Shown: positions 7,832-14,863 of the stretch, in pieces
Numbering within the stretch: the first letter of the stretch is position 1
Layout of the letters: every line of letters starts with the position of its first letter
Source of the DNA: Desulfobacteraceae bacterium
Lineage (GTDB): Bacteria > Desulfobacterota > Desulfobacteria > Desulfobacterales > ETH-SRB1
Length of the DNA stretch: 41,209 nt
Reading direction: 5' to 3'
Assembly (NCBI GenBank): GCA_030593145.1
Contig: JAUVHU010000012.1
Span: 1-41,209 of the forward strand
Translations under genes and position numbers: made by a program
The notes under the pieces: model-generated
What the model saw: the letters and a program-made list of their open reading frames with translations, nothing else
What the model was told of the DNA's origin: nothing
The model's database searches: none

Positions 7832-8212
7832 ATGACCTCTAACAAAGAACTTCAGATAGCTTACGGCCTAGCTATTATTTTGTTGTTTGTGGGTGTTCTA
7901 AGTTATGCCGCTTTTTCTGCTAAGCCCCCGGAACAACCGGTCAGATTAATGTTTAAATGTATTGCAGGAAAGGTTTTTTTTGACCACAAGACACATACTG
8001 TAGAATCAGGTTACGGCATCTCGTGCAGCGACTGTCATCATAACCTTGAAGAAGGTGAAACAGATCCGCAGGCATGCGGAGAATGTCATGAGCCTGAAAG
8101 CCAGGACGAAGATGTGCCGGGCAGGGCTGATGCATTCCATGCACAATGTATCGACTGTCATAAGGATGCTGAGGCCGGCCCTGAAAAATGCGCATCATGT
8201 CATGTAATGTAA
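7832..8212 (+). CDS. tetraheme class III-type cytochrome c of the Rnf cluster
   Basis: A 126-residue periplasmic electron carrier. An uncleaved or cleavable N-terminal helix (about 9-30) exports it. Four CxxCH motifs (CSDCH, CGECH, CIDCH, CASCH) and extra histidines in FDHKTH, CHH and AFHAQ contexts match cytochrome c3-like bis-His ligation; all four motifs are CxxCH rather than the mixed CxxCH/CxxxxCH of classic c3. It lies between rnfB and rnfC, so it probably exchanges electrons between Rnf and periplasmic cytochromes, as cytochromes found in rnf clusters of Desulfovibrio and Methanosarcina are thought to do. AAAGGA precedes the ATG. Confidence 0.9.
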   Translation: MTSNKELQIAYGLAIILLFVGVLSYAAFSAKPPEQPVRLMFKCIAGKVFFDHKTHTVESGYGISCSDCHHNLEEGETDPQACGECHEPESQDEDVPGRADAFHAQCIDCHKDAEAGPEKCASCHVM

Positions 8213-8251
8213 GCAAATGTTTTTTTGGCAATTAAAATAACAAAACCCGTC

Positions 8252-8314
8252 CGCTTCGCCTGTATTGTTTTCAGTATAGGCCTGACCGCCATTGAATAGC
8301 GCTCAGGCGGAGCG
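8252..8314 (+). promoter_or_regulatory. hairpin between the cytochrome and rnfC
   Basis: CGCTTCGCCTG at 8252-8262 pairs with CAGGCGGAGCG at 8304-8314 over 11 bp with a single G-U. The loop is 41 bases and GC-rich. It is placed in the 132-base gap inside the rnf cluster, 30 bases upstream of the rnfC start, with no U-tract after it, so it may be a processing or attenuation site that sets the ratio of cytochrome to complex. Confidence 0.4.
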
Positions 8315-8344
8315 AGCGAGTTGAGAGCTAAAAAAGGTTGAACT

Positions 8345-9631
8345 ATGATAAAAAGATCTTTTATCGGTTTGTTAAAACCACAATTTGAATGTGGATCTAT
8401 TAAAGACACGCCTTCTCTTAAACAAATTCCAACCTCAAAAGAGATTACTCTTTTATCAAACTGTCCATTTGACAAAAAAAAGCTGTTGTTTAAGAAAAAA
8501 GCGCCTGTGAAGACCGGACAGAAGCTTTTACTTTACAAGGAAAGTGATGAATACATTGTTTCAAGTGTCACCGGGCAAGTATCATCAATATCCTCTTATA
8601 TTGGTGACTTTGGACAATCTTATACTGCCATTGCAATTGAGGTGGCTGATGAAGAAGAGATGGATGATGAGTTCAAGTCCGCCGCAGGCGGATCACAGAA
8701 CGCCACTCTTGAAACCGTCAAAAACTATCTTGCATTTGCTCCAGGCAACCCCCCGGTTAAGCTATTTACCGACAAGGACAAACCTATAAATACAATTGTT
8801 GTTTGTTGTGCTGACAGCGATCTGTTAATAACAACTAATCAGTATATTGTTCAATCCGATATTGATGCAATAAAAAATGGAATAAGTATCCTGAAAACAG
8901 CAACCGGAATTAATGATATTATAATGGTTGCTTCACAGAGCCAAATGCATGAAGTCTCCGCAACCGGTGAAAAAGTAAATCAGGTTAATGATACATATCC
9001 ATCAGCGCTCCCGCCTCTTATTATGAAAGATATGCTGGGCAAAGTTGTGCCGGCCGGAAAAAACCCTGAAGATATCGGGGTATGTTTTATCAGCGCTGAA
9101 GCGGTTGCATCCATCGGAAATGCTTTTAACAGCGGCCAAATACCTGTAACAAAAATCCTTACTCTTGTTAAGAAAGATGGCTCTAAATCACTTGTATCGG
9201 CCAGAATCGGAACACCGGCTAGCGATATATTCAAGGCTTTTAATATTACTTTAAGCGAAAATGACAGGATAATATTCGGAGGCCCCATGACAGGGTCTTG
9301 TGTCTATTCAGAGGATCATCCGGTTCAGCCTGACACAGATGCCATTATTGTTCAGGATAAAGATGATATACCTGTTATTTCAGATTACCCCTGCACAAAC
9401 TGCGGCGACTGCATAAGGGTTTGCCCTGCAAATATTCAGATTAACCTGCTTGTCCGGTTTCTCGAAACCGGACAGTATCAAGAAGCTGCGGATCAGTATG
9501 ATCTGTATTCATGTATTGAATGCGGTCTTTGTAGTTATGTTTGTGTGTCTGGAATGCCGATATTCCAGTATATAAGAGTAGCAAAATATGAGCTTGACAG
9601 GGCAAATACAGCGGAGGCAACTAATGGTTGA
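8345..9631 (+). CDS. rnfC: Rnf complex subunit C, NADH/flavin/iron-sulfur subunit
   Basis: Peripheral subunit that holds the NAD(H) site in most Rnf complexes. At 428 residues it has the compact RnfC layout: an N-terminal barrel domain, a central Rossmann-like region with the GGPMTG motif (about 317-322), a SLBB segment, and a C-terminal pair of [4Fe-4S] motifs at C350/353/356/360 and C390/393/396/400. The second motif ends CVSGMP instead of the usual CP, a conservative change. The glycine-rich N-terminal loop for FMN/NADH binding is not obvious to me, so the electron partner could differ. Its end overlaps the rnfD start by 8 bases, implying coupled translation. Confidence 0.92.
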   Translation: MIKRSFIGLLKPQFECGSIKDTPSLKQIPTSKEITLLSNCPFDKKKLLFKKKAPVKTGQKLLLYKESDEYIVSSVTGQVSSISSYIGDFGQSYTAIAIEVADEEEMDDEFKSAAGGSQNATLETVKNYLAFAPGNPPVKLFTDKDKPINTIVVCCADSDLLITTNQYIVQSDIDAIKNGISILKTATGINDIIMVASQSQMHEVSATGEKVNQVNDTYPSALPPLIMKDMLGKVVPAGKNPEDIGVCFISAEAVASIGNAFNSGQIPVTKILTLVKKDGSKSLVSARIGTPASDIFKAFNITLSENDRIIFGGPMTGSCVYSEDHPVQPDTDAIIVQDKDDIPVISDYPCTNCGDCIRVCPANIQINLLVRFLETGQYQEAADQYDLYSCIECGLCSYVCVSGMPIFQYIRVAKYELDRANTAEATNG

Positions 9632-10583
9632 TAATAACAGATTCATAGTTTCACATGCCCCTTTCTGGCATGATGGGAGTAGAATATCTACACGAAATTA
9701 TAATATAGCGCTTGCGGCTCTCCCGGCAATACTGCTTGGCATCATTTACTACGGCATGCCGGCTGTCGGCGTTGTGTCACTTTCCATCTCCTCTGCAATT
9801 ATCTGGGAATTCGCGTTCTGTCGTATAACTAAATGTTCGGTTACTATTGGAGACGGCAGCGCGGCCATTATCGGAATGATATTCGGTATGCTTTTGCCTG
9901 CAACAGCCCCGTGGTGGCTTATAATAATAGGAACATTTGTTGCCATTATTATTGGAAAACAAATTTACGGCGGAATCGGAGCCAATCCTTTTAACCCTGT
10001 AGTTGTTGCAATTGCCATTGTCATGATATCATGGAGAGATGTTTTTGATTTTAACGAAGCTCTTATGAATTATGATTTCGATTTTGCCATGGTATATCCG
10101 CTTGCCGCTTTAAAACATTTTGGCGTATCTGCGGTTGATTCATTCAGTATGGGTGATCTTTTAATGGGCAAACAGTCTGGTGGAATAGGTTCGACATTTG
10201 GACTTGGCCTTATTGCCGGCGGAATTTATCTTATTGTCAGAGGAATCATCAGGTGGGAAATATCTCTTTCCTTTTTAGCCGGCATCTTCATAACTGCTCT
10301 GATATTCAACCTGAACGATTCCGCGCGTTACGCGGGTCCGGCTATCCATCTTTTCACAGGTTATACTTTGATTGGCGCCTTTTTTCTTGCAACCGAAGAT
10401 TCCTCTTCGCCGGTCAATTTTATTCCCATGCTTATTTACGGTGCTAGCGCAGGACTTTTGACCGTACTCATTAGAAATATCGGCGTTTATGTTGATGGTG
10501 TGATCTTTGCGATCCTGATTATGAACCTTGTAAATCCGCTTTTAGATAAAATCCATCCAAAAGCGATTGGAAGGGTAGCTTAA
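9624..10583 (+). CDS. rnfD: Rnf complex subunit D, membrane subunit lacking the usual FMN-attachment threonine
   Basis: Integral membrane subunit (319 residues, about nine helices) related to NqrB. The start at ATG 9624 has GGAGG six bases upstream. NPFNPVVVA and the C-terminal EDSSSPV and GVYVDGVIFAIL stretches are typical of RnfD. In most RnfD the covalent FMN is held by Thr in a D-[AG]-[VI]-[ST]-[GS]-A-T-P-L-A motif; at that place this protein reads DFAMVYPLAALK (153-164), with Tyr158 where Thr is expected. No other S-x-A-T motif occurs in it. The subunit may therefore lack covalent FMN, or bind it differently. The gene stops one base before rnfG. Confidence 0.92.
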   Translation: MVDNNRFIVSHAPFWHDGSRISTRNYNIALAALPAILLGIIYYGMPAVGVVSLSISSAIIWEFAFCRITKCSVTIGDGSAAIIGMIFGMLLPATAPWWLIIIGTFVAIIIGKQIYGGIGANPFNPVVVAIAIVMISWRDVFDFNEALMNYDFDFAMVYPLAALKHFGVSAVDSFSMGDLLMGKQSGGIGSTFGLGLIAGGIYLIVRGIIRWEISLSFLAGIFITALIFNLNDSARYAGPAIHLFTGYTLIGAFFLATEDSSSPVNFIPMLIYGASAGLLTVLIRNIGVYVDGVIFAILIMNLVNPLLDKIHPKAIGRVA

Positions 10584-10584
10584 A

Positions 10585-11175
10585 ATGCGTGAAATAATAA
10601 AAATGATCGTAGTCCTGACTGTACTTAGCTCTTTCTCAGGAGGTCTTCTTGCCGCAATACGCGGAGGAACGAAGGAAAAAATCGAATATCAGCAGTTAGT
10701 GTTTGTTAAAGGGCCTGCAATAAGGAATATTCTTGAGGGATGTTCCAATGATCCTATTGTTGATCGCTTTAAAATCAAGGACGGAGATATTGAAAGAAGC
10801 TTCTTTGTGGGTGTGTTCGACGGAAAGGCCAATACAGTTGCATTTGAAGGCGTTGGAAAGGGTTTTGGCGGTGATATCGGCCTTATGGTTGGTGTAAGCA
10901 TAGATGACGACAAAATTATCGGCATGGGGGTAACCACCCACAGCGAAACACCCGGCATTGGTACCAAGGCAAAAACGGATCCTAAATTTTCAAATCAATT
11001 CAAAGGATTAGCCGTAGTTGAACCCTACAAGATCAAGCCGGACGGCGGAGGAATCGACGCCATATCCGGAGCCACTGTTACCTCACGAGGTGTTTGCGTC
11101 GGCGTAACAAATGCCGCAGAAATTTATAAGCGTTTAAAACCTCAGATTGCTGATAAAATAAAGGAATTCAAATAG
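10585..11175 (+). CDS. rnfG: Rnf complex subunit G, covalent FMN carrier
   Basis: Periplasmic-facing flavoprotein subunit, 196 residues, with one N-terminal helix (about 4-24) and an FMN-binding domain. The flavinylation motif is intact: DAISGATVTSRGV with Thr164 as the phosphoester attachment site, preceded by THSETPGIG (118-126), also conserved in the family. It should pass electrons across or along the membrane between RnfD and the cytochrome. Start codon follows the rnfD stop directly, consistent with one operon. Confidence 0.94.
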   Translation: MREIIKMIVVLTVLSSFSGGLLAAIRGGTKEKIEYQQLVFVKGPAIRNILEGCSNDPIVDRFKIKDGDIERSFFVGVFDGKANTVAFEGVGKGFGGDIGLMVGVSIDDDKIIGMGVTTHSETPGIGTKAKTDPKFSNQFKGLAVVEPYKIKPDGGGIDAISGATVTSRGVCVGVTNAAEIYKRLKPQIADKIKEFK

Positions 11176-11185
11176 GGAGCAAAAG

Positions 11186-11779
11186 ATGGCTAAGTCTATC
11201 ACTCAGGAATTCGTCAAAGGTTTGTGGGATGAAATACCACCATTCAGGCTTGTACTCGGCCTCTGTCCCGTACTTGCCGTTACTAAATCTGTAGAAAACG
11301 GACTGGGAATGGGAGTGGCTGTAGTCTTTGTTCTGGTATGTTCAAATATACTGGTTTCGTTGCTACGAAACATAATTCCTTCAAAAGTAAGAATAGCCTG
11401 TTTTATTGTTATTATCGCCACATTTGTTATTGTTGTAGAACTTCTTATGCAGGCTTATACATATCCGCTTTTTTTAAAACTTGGTATATTCATACCCCTT
11501 ATTGTCGTTAACTGTGTACTACTTGGACGCGCTGAAGCATTTGCATACAAAAACGGTGTTATCGCTTCAATAGCTGATGGACTGGGAATAGGTATCGGAT
11601 TTACAATTTCCCTGACTGCCCTCGGTGCTTTACGGGAGGTATTCGGCAGCGGCACATTTTTTGGAATATCCGTATTTGGGCCTTCTTTTCAGCCTTTTAC
11701 ATTCATGGTCGAGGCACCCGGCGCATTTGTGTGTCTTGGCCTCATGCTCTGTATGATGAACCTTGCAGGAAATAAATAG
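11186..11779 (+). CDS. rnfE: Rnf complex subunit E, membrane subunit
   Basis: Integral membrane subunit of 197 residues and six helices, paralogous to RnfA and packed against it in opposite orientation. Cys27 (LGLCPVLAVT) and Cys110 (VVNCVLLGRAEAFA) are the family cysteines that help hold the intramembrane [2Fe-2S] cluster described for Nqr/Rnf. GGGAG precedes the ATG by seven bases. It lies ten bases after rnfG and eleven before rnfA. Confidence 0.95.
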   Translation: MAKSITQEFVKGLWDEIPPFRLVLGLCPVLAVTKSVENGLGMGVAVVFVLVCSNILVSLLRNIIPSKVRIACFIVIIATFVIVVELLMQAYTYPLFLKLGIFIPLIVVNCVLLGRAEAFAYKNGVIASIADGLGIGIGFTISLTALGALREVFGSGTFFGISVFGPSFQPFTFMVEAPGAFVCLGLMLCMMNLAGNK

Positions 11780-11790
11780 GAGAAAATCTA

Positions 11791-12366
11791 ATGGGTGATT
11801 ATGCACTCCTCGCGATAAGCTGCATCCTTGTTAATAACATTCTGCTTGCTCAGTATCTGGGTTGCTGTCCTTTTATGGGCACATCAAAAAAAATGGAAAC
11901 AGCAATTGGAATGGGTATGGCTGTAATCTTTGTTCTGGTTATGGCTGGCTCTATAACCTGGCTTATCGATGCATATGTTTTAAAACCTTTCGGCCTTGAA
12001 TATCTTAGAACTATTGCGTTTATTCTTGTTATTGCATCTCTGGTACAGTTTGTTGAGATGTTCTTAAGAAAAAGCATTCCCGGCCTGTATAAAGGTCTTG
12101 GAATATTTTTGCCGTTGATTACAACTAACTGCGCTGTAATGGGAGTTTGCCTGATAAATATCAATGAAGAGTATACATTTATTCAGAGCCTTGTTACATC
12201 ATTTAGTTATGCGGCAGGTTTTGGTCTCGCCCTTGTTCTTTTTGCGGGAGTGCGTGAACGCATACTCCTGGCCAGGGTCCCCAAACCGCTCGAAGATACC
12301 GCTATCGGACTTGTAACCGCCGGAATGCTCGCCCTTGCGTTTTTTGCGTTCAAAGGAATGGCTTAA
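11791..12366 (+). CDS. rnfA: Rnf complex subunit A, membrane subunit
   Basis: Integral membrane subunit of 191 residues and six helices. Cys25/Cys26 (YLGCCPFMGTS) and Cys114 (TTNCAVMGVC) are at the positions that, with RnfE, ligate the membrane [2Fe-2S] cluster through which electrons cross the bilayer. The length and the ends of the protein agree with the family. AGGAG lies eight bases before the ATG. A strong hairpin follows the stop at 12381-12423. Confidence 0.95.
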   Translation: MGDYALLAISCILVNNILLAQYLGCCPFMGTSKKMETAIGMGMAVIFVLVMAGSITWLIDAYVLKPFGLEYLRTIAFILVIASLVQFVEMFLRKSIPGLYKGLGIFLPLITTNCAVMGVCLININEEYTFIQSLVTSFSYAAGFGLALVLFAGVRERILLARVPKPLEDTAIGLVTAGMLALAFFAFKGMA

Positions 12367-12380
12367 AATAGTAAATACCA

Positions 12381-12423
12381 GGGGGACTTTTTGCACAATA
12401 CATTTGATTTGTAAAAGTCCCCC
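12381..12423 (+). terminator. inverted repeat after rnfA
   Basis: GGGGGACTTTT (12381-12391) and AAAAGTCCCCC (12413-12423) form a perfect 11-bp stem around a 21-base loop, 15 bases past the rnfA stop. The bases after it (TGAGTTTTCTGG) are only moderately U-rich, so it may be a weak terminator or a transcript-stabilising end that lets some reading continue into the RseC-like gene. Confidence 0.55.
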
Positions 12424-12651
12424 TGAGTTTTCTGGAAAGAAAAACCGCTTAAATTTTCTCGCCGCAGTAAAGTTTCGAGACCTAAAACTTTTTTCAGCCA
12501 CTAAACCACAAAAAACTTTAATTTTAAAGCGTTATCAAAAAGAGAAGAAAAAAGTTATAGATACGGCATGTTCTGTACATTAAGAATTATATTATAATCT
12601 TGGTGTCTTAGTGCTTTTGTGGCTGAACTATTACGAAAAAGGCTATCTATT

Positions 12652-13098
12652 TTGGCAACTGAAGAAGGCATTGTAACAAAGGTTTATTCTTCTACAGCAT
12701 GGGTTAAATGCTCTAAATCCGCTGCCTGTGAGTCATGCTCGGCAAAAGGTTTCTGTGATACTGGGGGAGGAGGAGAGTCTGATGATGATGTGGAGGTGGA
12801 AGCAATTAATGTTGCGGGAGCAAAGGTCGATGACAGGGTTACTATCAGCTTTGAAACATCTTCATTGTTAAAAGTATCTTTTCTCGTTTATATGGTTCCG
12901 GTTTTATTTTTAATCCTCGGCGTGATTATCGGCGATAAAATCGCGCCGATATTTAATTATGATCAATCAATATTTTCGGTGCTTGTTGGTTTTTTATTTT
13001 TAGTTGCTGCATTTTTCTTTGTTAAAGCAAAAGGAAAGGAGCTATCCAAAAAAGATGCGTATCAACCAAAAATCATTAGAATCTTAAACCGAAGTTAA
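12652..13098 (+). CDS. RseC/MucC-family membrane protein (SoxR-reducing system-like)
   Basis: A 148-residue protein with the RseC layout: an N-terminal domain carrying four cysteines (C-x5-C-x2-C-x5-C, in KCSKSAACESC and SAKGFC), followed by two transmembrane helices and a short basic tail. In E. coli RseC acts with the Rsx (Rnf) complex in reducing SoxR, and the Cys cluster has been linked to iron-sulfur assembly or redox work; position after rnfA supports an accessory role for Rnf here. The family usually begins MxxEEG, so I choose the TTG at 12652, which gives (M)ATEEGIV; a GTG at 12619 is an alternative. The TAA stop lies inside a short palindromic repeat. Confidence 0.8.
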   Translation: MATEEGIVTKVYSSTAWVKCSKSAACESCSAKGFCDTGGGGESDDDVEVEAINVAGAKVDDRVTISFETSSLLKVSFLVYMVPVLFLILGVIIGDKIAPIFNYDQSIFSVLVGFLFLVAAFFFVKAKGKELSKKDAYQPKIIRILNRS

Positions 13099-13165
13099 GC
13101 GATTTTTTGCGAAGAAATGTGCTGAGATCTTGATGCGCAAGAGATTGGTGCAGGTTAGGTTAAAA
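13095..13165. repeat. palindromic intergenic repeat, family 1, copy at the rseC-like 3' end
   Basis: TTAAGCGATTTTTTGCG at 13095-13111 pairs loosely with CGCAAGAGATT at 13136-13146. The segment GTGCTGAGATCTTGATG (13119-13135) recurs in reverse complement near 27254-27270. The TAA stop of the RseC-like gene (13096-13098) is the first part of the element. As the next gene on the other strand ends at 13321, the hairpin could serve as a two-sided transcript end. The remaining bases to 13320 include a 44-codon minus-strand open stretch that may be a gene remnant. Confidence 0.6.
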
Positions 13166-13320
13166 TAACAATCAGTCCCTTTCCAAACATATCGAGACCA
13201 ACCGTCGGACTCTCGCCACCCAGTTTACCGATATAACTCCAACACAAGCAGCCAGAGTAAGCGCCAGCATCTTCATCAACACCGTTTATTATTGTTTTAA
13301 AGGTTATGATTGTTACAAGG

Positions 13321-14838
13321 TTAAGGAAGCGGTAATGTTCCGATTACATTGTGAAACAAGGGCAGTATAAGTTTTGGAAAAAGACCTAATGTAATTGAAA
13401 CACCAGCAATAAACAATAGCGGAATTAACATCATAGCCGGAGGATCCTTAATTTCTCCGTGTCCAGGATTCTCAAGATCAGGATTCATTTTGCCGAAAAA
13501 TATTATTTTTGCCGACCTGAATGTATAAGCTACCGTCAATGTAATTGCAGTGGCTGCAAGTATGGCTACAATCAGACCACCAGGCATCATTTCTATACCC
13601 GTATGAAATACTCCTGTAAAAAGAAGCCATTCTGCCGGAAAACTGCTCATTGGAGGAAACCCTGAAAGCATCATGGCACCCATAATCCAAAGCGCGGTAG
13701 TTATCGGCATCTTTGCCGCAAGCCCGCCCATTTGTCTCATATCCCTGATGCCAGTGGTATAAACTAGAATACCTGCTGTTGAAAATAGAATTGTTTTACC
13801 CATAATGTGGCTTAAAAAGAAGAACATTCCACCTTCAAGACTTGTTATAGTAAGCGCGGCTATTCCAAGCAGTGAATAAGCCAGCTGGCTTATTGTTGAA
13901 CAAGCGGCGAAACGCTTAACATCCGTCTGTGCCATTGTAAGAAGTGAGCCATATACCATGGTTGCCAAGCCCAGTATCAAAAGCGGCATAGCGAATACCT
14001 TGAAATCATCGAGAAGAGGAAAGACTAATATTCTTACTATTACATATGCCGCTACATTTGCATAAACAGCAAGCAACCCTGCTATACAGGTTGGATGTTC
14101 TGCATGAACCTGTGGCATCCATACCTGAAACGGTACTATAGCCATCTTTATAAGTAATGCGACCAGGAAAAATAGAATAATCCAAAAAGTCATTGGATTG
14201 CCGGCAAGAGCTGATAGATCCGATATATGAAAACTTCCAATCTGACAATATGTCATTATTGCAGCTATAATAAAAAACGATGCGCCTATAATAGCCCACA
14301 AAAGACATATCATGGCCACTTTTACTCGATCTACATACCCAAACATCGCCATAATAAAATAAAGAGGTATTGGCAATAGCTCAAGGAAAAAGTACATTGC
14401 AATGAGATTTTTGACTAAACAGACTCCCATGAAACCCATTGGGAAACCTAAAAACATAAGGTAAAATCGCGTATAGTGATTACGCCAGGTACGTTCATCT
14501 ACATCTCCATATATTGCCTCAATTCTGTGGTTCACATAATGCATTGCATAAAAAGCAAGGGCTGTACAAAGCATGTTTATTATCAATGCAATAGGCAGAC
14601 TCAGACCGTCACCAAGAAGGTCAAACGTAATTGCTGAACTAATGAAAGGATAATTTTCAACAATTACTCCTCCATGATAAACCTTGACACATGCTAAAAA
14701 AAGCAGACCCGTACTATATATAAGGCTGCATCCGGCCAGCCAACCAGCTTTTTTTCCTAATTGCTGTCTGAACAGCAAAATGACAAGTGATGCAATAGCC
14801 GGAACAACTACTATCTGTAATAGAATATGAGACATCAT
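13321..14838 (-). CDS. NuoM/MrpD-like proton-conducting antiporter subunit
   Basis: Integral membrane subunit with about 14 helices, 505 residues, of the complex I/Mrp antiporter family. The key Glu in helix 5 is present (Glu153 in FFLELLPIP) and so is Lys231 of helix 7 (LIKMAIVPFQVW), but the helix-8 Lys of NuoM-like proteins (LLKLGAYG) is Asn261 here (YANVAAYV). It is the last gene of the ten-gene minus-strand antiporter operon and starts 26 bases after the NuoL-like gene, with GGAG before its ATG. It probably forms an extra ion channel beside MrpD. Confidence 0.85.
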   Translation of the reverse strand: MMSHILLQIVVVPAIASLVILLFRQQLGKKAGWLAGCSLIYSTGLLFLACVKVYHGGVIVENYPFISSAITFDLLGDGLSLPIALIINMLCTALAFYAMHYVNHRIEAIYGDVDERTWRNHYTRFYLMFLGFPMGFMGVCLVKNLIAMYFFLELLPIPLYFIMAMFGYVDRVKVAMICLLWAIIGASFFIIAAIMTYCQIGSFHISDLSALAGNPMTFWIILFFLVALLIKMAIVPFQVWMPQVHAEHPTCIAGLLAVYANVAAYVIVRILVFPLLDDFKVFAMPLLILGLATMVYGSLLTMAQTDVKRFAACSTISQLAYSLLGIAALTITSLEGGMFFFLSHIMGKTILFSTAGILVYTTGIRDMRQMGGLAAKMPITTALWIMGAMMLSGFPPMSSFPAEWLLFTGVFHTGIEMMPGGLIVAILAATAITLTVAYTFRSAKIIFFGKMNPDLENPGHGEIKDPPAMMLIPLLFIAGVSITLGLFPKLILPLFHNVIGTLPLP

Positions 14839-14863
14839 TTTATCTCCGCAATGTCATAAAGTT

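Noticed and set aside
12381-12423. Considered a riboswitch after rnfA.
   Set aside because: A single stem with an unstructured loop and no known aptamer core; a terminator or stabilising hairpin is simpler.
13165-13300. A minus-strand open stretch of about 44 codons (ending GLDMFGKGLIVILT, stop near 13166) between the two gene clusters.
   Set aside because: It has no start codon in a good context and no match I can name with confidence. It could be the remnant of an oxidoreductase C-terminus, but it is too short to call.
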